Notes under the pieces: model-generated
The model's database searches: none
What the model was told of the DNA's origin: nothing
What the model saw: the letters and a program-made list of their open reading frames with translations, nothing else
Shown here: piece after piece, positions 8,891 to 16,049 of the stretch
Layout: each line of letters starts with the position of its first letter
Position numbering within the stretch: the first letter of the stretch is position 1
DNA from: DASZYF01 sp035545535
GTDB lineage: Bacteria > Actinomycetota > Actinomycetes > Mycobacteriales > CAJCIY01
Reading direction: 5' to 3'
Length of the DNA stretch: 46,991 nucleotides
NCBI GenBank assembly: GCA_035545535.1
Contig: DASZYF010000048.1
Coordinates: 1 to 46,991, forward strand
Program-made: the position numbers and the translations under genes

Positions 8891-9766
8891 GTGAGCACCG
8901 AGGCGGGCGTGGTCGAGCGACGCGGCAAGCCCGACTCCGCGCTGGCGGCGGCGGTCGACGTCGCCCGCGCCGCGGCGGTCGAGGAAGCCACCAGCGGTGC
9001 CCTGCCGGGTGAGCCGCGCGTGGGCGAGCACCTCGGCGTGATCGCCGAGGGCGAGCGCATCGTCACCCACCGCTTCCGCTGCACCGATCCCGCCTACCGC
9101 GGCTGGGTCTGGACCGTGCAGCTGTCCCGTGTCTCCCGTGGTCGCCCCACCGTCGACGACGTCGTGCTGCTGCCCGACACCGAGGTCGACGGCGGCGCGA
9201 TGCTCGCGCCCGCGTGGGTGCCGTTCGAGGAGCGCGTCCGCCCGGGCGACGTCGGCGTGGGCGACCTGCTCCCCACCGCGGCCGACGACGAGCGCCTCGC
9301 CGTGGCAGGGCTGGACGCCGCGGGCTTGCCGGGTCCCGACGAGCAGCTCCTGATGCTGACGGCGGAGGACGTGCGCGACCTGTCCGACTCCGGCATCTGG
9401 CTCGAGCTCGGGCTCGGCCGCCCGCGCGTGCTGTCGGCCATCGGCCGCGTGGAGGCCGCGCAGCGCTGGTGGGACTCCGAGCCCGGCCCCGACGCCGCCA
9501 TCAGCACCGCCGCCCCGGCGGCCGCCCGCTGCGCCTCCTGCGGGTTCTGGCTGCGCCTCGTCGGCGAGCTCGGCACCGTCTTCGGCGCCTGCACCAACGT
9601 GATGGCGCCCGACGACGGCCGCGTCGTCGCCGGCGCGCACGGCTGCGGCGCGCACAGCGAGGCGGTCGTCCGCACCGCGATCACGTGGGCGGCGCAGCCG
9701 GTCGAGGAGCACACGCCCGGATCGGTCATGAACTCCACGCCGACCGAGCCCTACGGCCACTCGTAA
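8891..9766 (+). CDS. DUF3027 family protein
   Basis: Protein of 291 residues typical of the actinobacterial DUF3027 family, whose function is unknown. The middle is rich in Asp and Glu. Near the C-terminus CASCGFW, then a cysteine about 18 residues on (GACTNVM) and HGCGAHSE, suggest a small zinc-binding or rubredoxin-like knuckle. The start is set at the GTG at 8891 because GGGAGG at 8876-8881 sits 9 nt before it; the ATG at 8882 directly abuts that sequence and is a poorer choice. It is divergent from the MFS-mqnB-mqnD operon. Confidence 0.85.
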   Translation: MSTEAGVVERRGKPDSALAAAVDVARAAAVEEATSGALPGEPRVGEHLGVIAEGERIVTHRFRCTDPAYRGWVWTVQLSRVSRGRPTVDDVVLLPDTEVDGGAMLAPAWVPFEERVRPGDVGVGDLLPTAADDERLAVAGLDAAGLPGPDEQLLMLTAEDVRDLSDSGIWLELGLGRPRVLSAIGRVEAAQRWWDSEPGPDAAISTAAPAAARCASCGFWLRLVGELGTVFGACTNVMAPDDGRVVAGAHGCGAHSEAVVRTAITWAAQPVEEHTPGSVMNSTPTEPYGHS

Positions 9767-9824
9767 CCACCCGGGACCGCTCCGTCCGCCAGGGTGGTCT
9801 CCGCAGACGACGACTGCGCGCCGT

Positions 9825-9866
9825 TGGTCGCTTCCGGCGGCGATCTACCTCCGCTGCCGGCGACCT
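9825..9866 (-). repeat. Solo copy of the 42-bp hairpin element
   Basis: On the minus strand this 42-bp stretch matches the unit arrayed at 45.8-46.2 kb over its full length with about eight differences. It keeps the central GCGGAGGTAGATCGCCGC and the flanking GGTCGC/GCGACC arms. It lies in the 137 bp between the DUF3027 gene and the SDR gene, outside any convincing reading frame. The rest of that gap shows nothing else I can name. Confidence 0.85.
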
Positions 9867-9903
9867 CGCCGACCCGTCGCCGTCGTGATGGTTGGCTGAG
9901 CGC

Positions 9904-10638
9904 ATGACGGATCTCGCAGGCCGGGTCGCGCTCGTCACCGGGAGCTCGAGCGGCATCGGCGCCGCCGTCGCCCGCGCGCTCGCGGCGGCCGGTGCCGGCG
10001 TCGTCGTGAACTCGCGCTCGTCCGTCGCCGACGGTGAGGCGGTCGCGCAGGAGATCGGTGGCACGTACGTGCAGGCCGACGTGAGCGACCCCGACGACGC
10101 CCGCCGCCTGGTCGCCGACGTGATCGCCCGGCACGGGCGCATCGACGTGCTCGTCAACAACGCCGGCACCACCGAGGTGATCCCGCACCACGACCTCGCC
10201 GCCGCGACGCCGGAGGTCTGGCAGCGGCTCTACGCGACCAACGTCATCGCGCCCTTCGTGCTGGTGACCGCGGCGCTCGAGTCGCTGCAGGCGTCGTCGT
10301 TCGGAGGGTGCGTCGTCAACGTCGGCTCGCTCGCCGGCGTGCGCCCGGTCGGCTCGTCGATCCCGTACGCGGCGAGCAAGGCGGCGCTGCACCACCAGTC
10401 GGTGCTGCTCGCCGCGGTCTTCGGCCCGTCGCTGCGGGTCAACGTGGTGGCGCCCGGCTACACCGAGACGCCGTGGACCGCATCGTGGACCGATACGAAG
10501 GCGTACGTGGAGGCGATCGCCCCGATGCGCCGCGGAGCGACGCCCGAGGACGTCGCCGAGGCGGTCATGTACTGCGTGCGTTCCCGCTACGTCACCGGCG
10601 AGGTCATCCTCGTCGACGGAGGCCTGGGCCTGCGCTGA
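9904..10638 (+). CDS. SDR family NAD(P)-dependent oxidoreductase
   Basis: Classical short-chain dehydrogenase of 244 residues. The nucleotide-binding TGSSSGIG is at 12-19, NNAG at 85-88, and the catalytic residues are Ser142, Tyr155 and Lys159 (YAASK). The C-terminal GEVILVDGGLGLR is usual for FabG-like enzymes. Asn36-Ser37-Arg38 after strand 2, in place of an acidic residue, favours NADP(H). The substrate cannot be told from the sequence. The ATG at 9904 gives the family-typical N-terminus; a TTG at 9892 in frame is less likely. It stands alone. Confidence 0.9.
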   Translation: MTDLAGRVALVTGSSSGIGAAVARALAAAGAGVVVNSRSSVADGEAVAQEIGGTYVQADVSDPDDARRLVADVIARHGRIDVLVNNAGTTEVIPHHDLAAATPEVWQRLYATNVIAPFVLVTAALESLQASSFGGCVVNVGSLAGVRPVGSSIPYAASKAALHHQSVLLAAVFGPSLRVNVVAPGYTETPWTASWTDTKAYVEAIAPMRRGATPEDVAEAVMYCVRSRYVTGEVILVDGGLGLR

Positions 10639-10814
10639 CCGGCGCCCGCCGGGTGGTGCAGAGGCACTGATCGGCACCGGCGCATCCGCACCGTTTCGTG
10701 GTGATCGGGGCGGATAGCACCCGATCGTGCGACGGCCTCCGGGCGATGCCCGCCGATGGTCGTGCCGGGCGACACCTGCGCCCGCACCGACACCGAGAGG
10801 ACGAGGACGCGACC

Positions 10815-11252
10815 ATGAGGGCACGACTGCACGCCGCGAACCGGCGGGACGACGGGTTCACGCTCATCGAGCTCCTCGTCGTCATCGTCATCATCGGGAT
10901 CCTGGCCGCGACCGCCATCCCCGTCTTCCTGAGCGAGAAGCACCGCGGCTACGAGGCGTCGATGAAGAGCGACGTCCGCACGGTCGCGAAGGAGATGGAC
11001 ACCTACTTCGTCGACAACCAGACCTATCCCGCGACCACGGAAGTCACGGCCTCGTCGGGCCACGTGACGGTCGGCACCGGCGGCACCGTGATCACGCTGT
11101 CGGCCGGGAACACCATCACCGCGACGCACGCCGGTGCGAACGGCTACTGCCTGCACGTCGTCAGCTCGCTGACGTCGGCGACCTACGACTACGACAGCCA
11201 GGCCGGCGGCCTGCAGCCGAAGAACACCGGCTGCCCCTCGACCAGCTACTGA
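10815..11252 (+). CDS. Type IV pilin-like protein (class III prepilin signal)
   Basis: Protein of 145 residues with a perfect prepilin leader: a 14-residue positively charged N-terminus ending in Gly14, then FTLIELLVVIVIIGILAATA with Glu at mature position +5. Cleavage and N-methylation by a PilD-type peptidase would occur before Phe15. The globular part is rich in Thr, Val and Gly and has two cysteines (YCLHVVS and TGCPSTSY), probably a D-loop-like disulfide. It is exported to the membrane and may form or cap a pilus or pseudopilus. No pilus ATPase, PilC or PilD gene is nearby, so it is an orphan. Its stop overlaps the end of the convergent protease gene by 7 bp. Confidence 0.88.
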   Translation: MRARLHAANRRDDGFTLIELLVVIVIIGILAATAIPVFLSEKHRGYEASMKSDVRTVAKEMDTYFVDNQTYPATTEVTASSGHVTVGTGGTVITLSAGNTITATHAGANGYCLHVVSSLTSATYDYDSQAGGLQPKNTGCPSTSY

Positions 11253-13879
11253 CGCCGGGTCCGGCGGGCGACGAGCCCGAGCCCGACGATCAGGCCGAGG
11301 ACCGCGACCGACGGCAGGGCCACGCCGAGCCCGGTCGCCGCGAGGCTGCCGCCGGGTGATGTGACGGGCGTCGGCTTGCTCTTCCCGGTGCCCTTCGCCG
11401 CGGGCTTCGTCGTCTTCTTGACCGTCGCCCGCACGGCCTTGCCGAGCAGGAACGGGCACACGCCGTCGGCCGAGTCCACGGTGAGCGTGGCGCCCTCGCC
11501 GGCGACCGGCACGGACTCCGGCCGCTGCGTCAGCACCGCCAGGTTGGTGAGCGACGACGTGAGCCCGAGCTTCGTCGCGAGACCGGACTTCGCGTTGAAC
11601 GCCGCGATCGGCACATCGACGCGGATCTCGTCGGCCTTGGTGTCGAAGGCGCCCTTGAGGTTGTCGAGGACGGTCTTCTCACCCGCGAGCCCACCGGTCG
11701 TGTCGTTCAGCGAGAACGACTGGCCCGCCGACGGATCGTCGGACAGGATCGCCTCGAAGGAGTGGCCGCCGAAGCCGAAGTCCCAGCGGTCGTACTGGCC
11801 CTCGCCGGGCACGGCCTTGTTGGCGAGGTCGTCGACCTCGATGTGGAACGTGACGGTGTCGCCGGCGGCGTCGAGCTGCGCGTAGGCCTTCGTGATGTCC
11901 ATGCTCGGGTCGTTCACCGCACCGGGCAGGGTCACCAGCCCGGCGATGCTCGTCGCGTCACCCTTGGGGTCGACGATGACGCCCGACGGTGCGCACACCG
12001 TCGTGACCGGGTCGGCCGTCGGCTTGGGCGTGACCGGGTGCGCGGGCACGAGCGAGTGCGCGAGGTCGCTCATCAGCTTGCTGACGTCCGGAACCCCCAG
12101 GCCGGTGATCGTGTCCCATCCCGGCCCGGCCGCGGTGCCTCCGGCGGTGGCGCCGACGGTGACGTCGAAGAAGTCCTTGGGGTGCGCGTAGAAGCCGTAG
12201 TTGGCGAACCCGAGGTTCGACTGCGCGGCGGCCTGGATGCGGGTCCACATGCCGACCGCGAGCGGCGACGAGAGGCTCGTCCCGCCGCCCTGCGCCTCGT
12301 CGTTGCCGCCGGAGGAGATGTCGTAGCCGTTCATGGTCGGCACGTCGCCGGACTGCGCGGCGATGTCCGGCGTGCCCTTGCACGGCTTGCCGGTGTCACC
12401 GGGGGAGCCGTCGGGCGATGCGAGGCACGGGGTCGTCGGCAGGGCGATGCCCGCCTGGTAGTTGGGCGTCGGGAGCGGCACGAACCGCGCGAAGCCGCCG
12501 CCGCCGTACTCCCAGCCGACCTCCGCGGTGCGGTGCGCCCCGTCGCCCTTGCTCGGGTCGAGCTTGCTCGGGTCCGGGTCGTCCGTGGTGTCCTTGTCCG
12601 TCGACAGGATCGTGCCGCCGACGGCGACGACGTAGGGGTCCGCGGCCTGGTACGGCGCCAGCGGGAACGGCTCCTGGCCGATGCCGTTCACGTCGACGGA
12701 CAGCAGCGCGCAGCCCCCGCCGGTGTCACCGGTGGAGCTGAACAGCGTGCGGCCCTCCGCGGCCGACTGCCGCATCGTCGCCTCGTAGGCGAGCTCGGAC
12801 TGCACGCCCGCCTGGTCGCCGGTGAGGTTGTTGACGTCGTAGGCCTGGTCCTGCGGGCTGGCCTCGCACTCGCCGTAGCTCGCGGATGCCTGCAGCGGAC
12901 CGGTCGGGTCGCTGACCCACGTCTTCACGACGGCGAGGGCGCTCGCATCGGACAGGTCCTTGCCCCAGTACAGGTGCAGCGCGGTCGCGTCGGGCGCCAT
13001 CGACGTCGATGCCTGCATGTCGATGTCCCACTCGCCGGTGCCGGCCGTGTCCTTGAAGTCGTCGGCGACGCTGTGCAGCACGACGTTGACGCGCGGCAGG
13101 CCCCGCGACTTCTCGAACGCGCGCAGGTCGTGGATCGCGGGGTCGACCGCGCCCTCGCCGAAGATCGCGATCGACTGGCCGCTGCCGCGGTTGCCGTCGG
13201 GCATGTCGTAGGTCGACCACAGGTCCTCGGGGGTCGTGAGGCCCGTGCAGGCGGAACCGACGCAGGTCGTCTGCCGGGGCTGGGTCCGCGGAGCGGCGCT
13301 GACCTCTCCGGCGGGCGCCGAGACGTGCAACGAGTCCAGGCCGACGACGCCGGCGATCGGCAGGGCCGCGGGCACGGTCGGGTTGGTGCTCGGCGCCCGG
13401 AAGGTGCCCTTGGCGCCGCGGTACGTCTGCTCGGTGACGCGGAAGAGCCGGTTGACCTGCGCCACGCGGCCGGTGAGCAGCAGGTAGTCGCCCGTGCTCG
13501 ACGTCGCCGCGACGGCGAGACCGGTGCTCGTCGCCCACGTGCGGGCCTGCGACTGGACGGCCGGGGACAGGCCGAACCGCGCGGCGTAGCTCGCCGGGGT
13601 GAAGAAGTGGTGGAACGTCGCGCTGCCCGGGGTGTAGAGGCCGTCGAGCGCGGCGGTCTCGCCCGCGACGTCCGGGTGGGCGAAGGTCACGCCGACCTCG
13701 AGCTCGCTCCCGGGGTCGACCGGGCCGACGCGGGTCGCCGACAGGACCTGCGAAGGCACGGTGCCCGTGAGCACGCGCGTCGCCGGAGCGCCCGGGTGCG
13801 CCGCGAAGGCGGCGGCGCTGCCGGCGGCGGCGATCAGGAGGGCGCCAGCGGCACCGAGGGCGAGGGCGGGACGGCGCAC
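11246..13879 (-). CDS. Secreted sedolisin (S53) protease with LAXTG-type anchor
   Basis: About 877 residues. A signal peptide (LALGAAGALLIAAAGSAAA) is followed by a pro-kumamolisin activation domain (about 45-185) and an S53 catalytic domain. The catalytic pair Glu and Asp sits in GEWDIDMQ (about 283 and 287), and the Ser in GGGTSLSSP (about 535). The FFDVTVG...GWDTITGLG region is the family's calcium site. A beta-rich domain follows (about 650-800). The end has LAATG (about 846-850), a hydrophobic stretch and RRTRRQ, matching the LAXTG sorting signal of class E sortases. GTG 13879 is preferred because GAGGAG lies 7 nt upstream; a TTG at 13894 would add five residues. No sortase gene is in the window. 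Confidence 0.9.
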   Translation of the reverse strand: MRRPALALGAAGALLIAAAGSAAAFAAHPGAPATRVLTGTVPSQVLSATRVGPVDPGSELEVGVTFAHPDVAGETAALDGLYTPGSATFHHFFTPASYAARFGLSPAVQSQARTWATSTGLAVAATSSTGDYLLLTGRVAQVNRLFRVTEQTYRGAKGTFRAPSTNPTVPAALPIAGVVGLDSLHVSAPAGEVSAAPRTQPRQTTCVGSACTGLTTPEDLWSTYDMPDGNRGSGQSIAIFGEGAVDPAIHDLRAFEKSRGLPRVNVVLHSVADDFKDTAGTGEWDIDMQASTSMAPDATALHLYWGKDLSDASALAVVKTWVSDPTGPLQASASYGECEASPQDQAYDVNNLTGDQAGVQSELAYEATMRQSAAEGRTLFSSTGDTGGGCALLSVDVNGIGQEPFPLAPYQAADPYVVAVGGTILSTDKDTTDDPDPSKLDPSKGDGAHRTAEVGWEYGGGGFARFVPLPTPNYQAGIALPTTPCLASPDGSPGDTGKPCKGTPDIAAQSGDVPTMNGYDISSGGNDEAQGGGTSLSSPLAVGMWTRIQAAAQSNLGFANYGFYAHPKDFFDVTVGATAGGTAAGPGWDTITGLGVPDVSKLMSDLAHSLVPAHPVTPKPTADPVTTVCAPSGVIVDPKGDATSIAGLVTLPGAVNDPSMDITKAYAQLDAAGDTVTFHIEVDDLANKAVPGEGQYDRWDFGFGGHSFEAILSDDPSAGQSFSLNDTTGGLAGEKTVLDNLKGAFDTKADEIRVDVPIAAFNAKSGLATKLGLTSSLTNLAVLTQRPESVPVAGEGATLTVDSADGVCPFLLGKAVRATVKKTTKPAAKGTGKSKPTPVTSPGGSLAATGLGVALPSVAVLGLIVGLGLVARRTRRQ

Positions 13880-13975
13880 GGCAGGGCTCCTCAACAGGTG
13901 GTTTCCTGCGCCCTTCTGCTCCCGGCGGACGAATCCTCCTCGCGCGAGAGGAGTCTCACTTCGCCGCGCCGGTGC

Positions 13976-14227
13976 TCAGCCCGCGCCGGCGCGGTCGCCG
14001 AGCCGCCGGCGGCGCCGGCGCAGGAACCACTGGCCGACGAGGCCGAGCCCGACCCCGCAGGCGCACGTCGCCAGCCACCACTCGCGGCCGTGGGTCTTGA
14101 GGTAGTGCCACTCGATGATCGAGACGACCAGCAGCACGAAGAACACGAGGGTGCCGATCTCGGCCACGCGCACGTCGTCGGTGACGTAGGGCTGCACCTC
14201 GCGCAGCACCTTCCCCTCGTCGGCCAC
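13976..14227 (-). CDS. DUF2530 family small membrane protein
   Basis: Protein of 83 residues with two predicted membrane helices (about 24-42, IGTLVFFVLLVVSIIEW, and about 52-69, LATCACGVGLGLVGQWFL), followed by a polyarginine stretch. This fits the actinobacterial DUF2530 family, whose function is unknown. GTG start at 14227. It is divergent from the MarR gene with only 49 bp between starts, so the two may share a control region; the same pairing of DUF2530 with a MarR gene is seen in other actinobacteria. Confidence 0.8.
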   Translation of the reverse strand: MADEGKVLREVQPYVTDDVRVAEIGTLVFFVLLVVSIIEWHYLKTHGREWWLATCACGVGLGLVGQWFLRRRRRRLGDRAGAG

Positions 14228-14252
14228 GGGATCGATCCTAGGACCCCGTCAA

Positions 14253-14269
14253 AGTTCGTGAGGTAAACT
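14253..14269. promoter_or_regulatory. Candidate MarR operator and leaderless promoter
   Basis: AGTT and AACT form an inverted pair spaced by 9 bp just upstream of the MarR ATG. TAAACT at 14264-14269 resembles a -10 box and lies 7 bp from that ATG, which would give a leaderless transcript controlled by its own product. No clear -35 is visible. Confidence 0.35.
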
Positions 14270-14276
14270 AACGATC

Positions 14277-14705
14277 ATGGCGGAAGCGGTGGACCTGGAG
14301 CTGGCGACCCGGCTGCGGATCGGGATCATGCGGCTGGCCCGCCGGCTGCGCCACGAGGGCTCGCAGGGCGACATCACGCCCTCCCAGCTCGCCGCGCTCG
14401 GCACCATCGACAAGCGCGGCCCGCTCACGCTCGGCGAGCTCGCCCAGCTGGAGCGGGTGCAGCCGCCGTCGATGACCAAGATCGTCGGCAACCTCTGCGA
14501 CGCCGGGCTGGTCAGCCGGAGCCCGGACCCGAGCGACGGCCGCATCACGCTGGTCGCGGCCACCAAGGCGGGCCGGGCCCACCTCGTCGCCACCCGCAAG
14601 CGGCGCGACGCGTGGCTCGAGGAGCACCTGCACTCGCTCGCCCCCGAGGAGCGCGAGGCGCTCGCCCGCGCGGCCGACGTCATCGAACGGCTAGCCGATT
14701 CCTGA
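14277..14705 (+). CDS. MarR family transcriptional regulator
   Basis: Protein of 142 residues with the winged-helix layout of MarR proteins. The recognition region LTLGELAQLERVQPPSMTKIVGNL is at about 44-67, and the wing LVSRSPDPSDGRITLVAAT at about 71-89 includes the family signature Asp-x-Arg (DGR). The N- and C-terminal helices form the dimer arm. It overlaps the following MFS start by 1 nt (TGATG), so the two are translationally coupled; it most likely represses its own operon until a ligand binds. The ligand is unknown. Confidence 0.92.
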   Translation: MAEAVDLELATRLRIGIMRLARRLRHEGSQGDITPSQLAALGTIDKRGPLTLGELAQLERVQPPSMTKIVGNLCDAGLVSRSPDPSDGRITLVAATKAGRAHLVATRKRRDAWLEEHLHSLAPEEREALARAADVIERLADS

Positions 14706-15973
14706 TGCGTCTCCCCGACAACCTCTCCGCGCTGCGCGTCCGCAACTTCCGGCTCTTCGCCGGCGGCCAGGTGCTGTCCCTCATCGGCCGCTGGATGTTC
14801 TTCACCACGCAGGACTGGCTCGTCGTGCAGCTCGGCGGTCACGGCAACGCGCTGGGCACCGTGGTCGCCCTGCAGTTCCTGCCGACGCTGCTGCTCTCGC
14901 CCTACACCGGTGTGCTCGCCGACCGCTTCCCCAAGCGCAAGATCCTCTACGTCACGCAGACCTACTTCAGCGTCGTGGCGCTGTTCGCGTTCATCACCGT
15001 CGTCACGCACACGGCGACCATCACGACGGTCTGCGTGCAGGCGTTCCTCGTCGGTCTGATGTGGTCACTCGACACCCCGACCCGGCAGAGCTTCGTCTCG
15101 GAGATGGTCGGCACCGAGCACCTGACCAACGCGATCGCGATCAACAGCGTCGTGTTCAACACCGCGCGCATCGTCGGTCCGGCGCTCGCCGGCCTCGCGA
15201 TCGCGGGCGTCGGCGACGCACCCGTGTTCGGCATCACCGCGTTCACGCAGCTCGGCGTGCTCAGCGGGCTGCTGCGCATGCGCGCGAGCGAGCTGCAGCC
15301 GGCGAAGCGCATCCAGCGCGGCAAGGGCCAGGTGCGCGAAGGCCTGCGCTACGTCCGCAACCGGCCTGACCTGATGATGCCGATCCTCCTGATCTTCATC
15401 GTCTCGGCCATCGGGCTGAACTTCCCGATCACCCTCGCCCTGTCCGCCAAGCACTTCCACGGCGGGTCCGCGACCTACGGCCTGCTGTCCTCGACGCTCG
15501 CCGTCGGCAACCTCGGCGGTGCGCTCGTCGCCACCCGCCGGCAGCGCCCGCGCCAGCGCACGATGATCCTGGCTGCGCTCGCGTTCGGCGTCGCCGAGCT
15601 CGTCGCCGCGCTCATGCCGAACCTGCCGCTGTTCATGCTCGCGCTCGTGCCCACCGGCCTGGCGATCCTCACGCTGACGACGACGTGCAACGCCTACGTG
15701 CAGCTCGGCGCGGAGGAGACGTTCCGCGGCCGGGTGATGTCGCTGTACCTGATGGTCTTCCTCGGCTCCACGCCCATAGGCGCGCCCATCGTCGGTGCGA
15801 TCTGCGAGCACTGGGGCGCCCGCGCCGGCCTGGCCGCCGGGGGGCTCGCGAGCCTGGTCGCCGGGCTCGGCGCGCTGGTGTGGCTGCGCCGCCAGGATCG
15901 GCGCCGCCCCACCCCGCGCAGGGCCGGCCTGCGGCTGCCGGTCGACGACACCGAGCTCGCCCCCGTCACCTGA
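14705..15973 (+). CDS. MFS exporter (EntS-like), coupled to MarR gene
   Basis: Integral membrane protein of 422 residues with about 12 transmembrane segments. It begins LSALRVRNFRLFAGGQ, a typical opening of the EntS/MFS_3 exporter group. Motif A-like loop: GVLADRFPKRKIL (about 61-73). The GPALAGLAIAGVG stretch near residue 160 is like the antiporter-type motif C glycine-rich helix. It probably exports a small hydrophobic compound under control of the upstream MarR protein; the substrate is unknown. The ATG at 14705 shares its first base with the MarR stop. Confidence 0.88.
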   Translation: MRLPDNLSALRVRNFRLFAGGQVLSLIGRWMFFTTQDWLVVQLGGHGNALGTVVALQFLPTLLLSPYTGVLADRFPKRKILYVTQTYFSVVALFAFITVVTHTATITTVCVQAFLVGLMWSLDTPTRQSFVSEMVGTEHLTNAIAINSVVFNTARIVGPALAGLAIAGVGDAPVFGITAFTQLGVLSGLLRMRASELQPAKRIQRGKGQVREGLRYVRNRPDLMMPILLIFIVSAIGLNFPITLALSAKHFHGGSATYGLLSSTLAVGNLGGALVATRRQRPRQRTMILAALAFGVAELVAALMPNLPLFMLALVPTGLAILTLTTTCNAYVQLGAEETFRGRVMSLYLMVFLGSTPIGAPIVGAICEHWGARAGLAAGGLASLVAGLGALVWLRRQDRRRPTPRRAGLRLPVDDTELAPVT

Positions 15974-15983
15974 CCCCCCTCGC

Positions 15984-16040
15984 CGACATCGGCGATGTGG
16001 CAGATCTGCAGCCCGGAAACCGGGCACAAAGCCGATGTCG
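15984..16040. repeat. 57-bp palindromic element, copy 1 (convergent gene end)
   Basis: A perfect 10-bp inverted repeat, CGACATCGGC and GCCGATGTCG, closes a 57-bp unit. Inside it are TGTG/CACA and a 6-bp hairpin GCCCGG-AAA-CCGGGC. It lies between the stops of the MFS gene and sir. There is no T-tract, but a bidirectional terminator role is plausible. It shares TGTGGCAGATC with copies at 18934 and 35141. Confidence 0.85.
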
Positions 16041-16049
16041 ACCCGGGGG

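Noticed and set aside
10639..10814. c-di-GMP or other riboswitch upstream of the pilin gene
   Set aside because: The region has small GC hairpins, but none of the conserved GEMM sequence blocks is present.
11762..14266. Long plus-strand open frame opposite the sedolisin gene
   Set aside because: It is low-complexity Arg/Ala/Gly/Val sequence, the mirror of a GC-rich coding strand, while the minus strand has a full protease with catalytic motifs.
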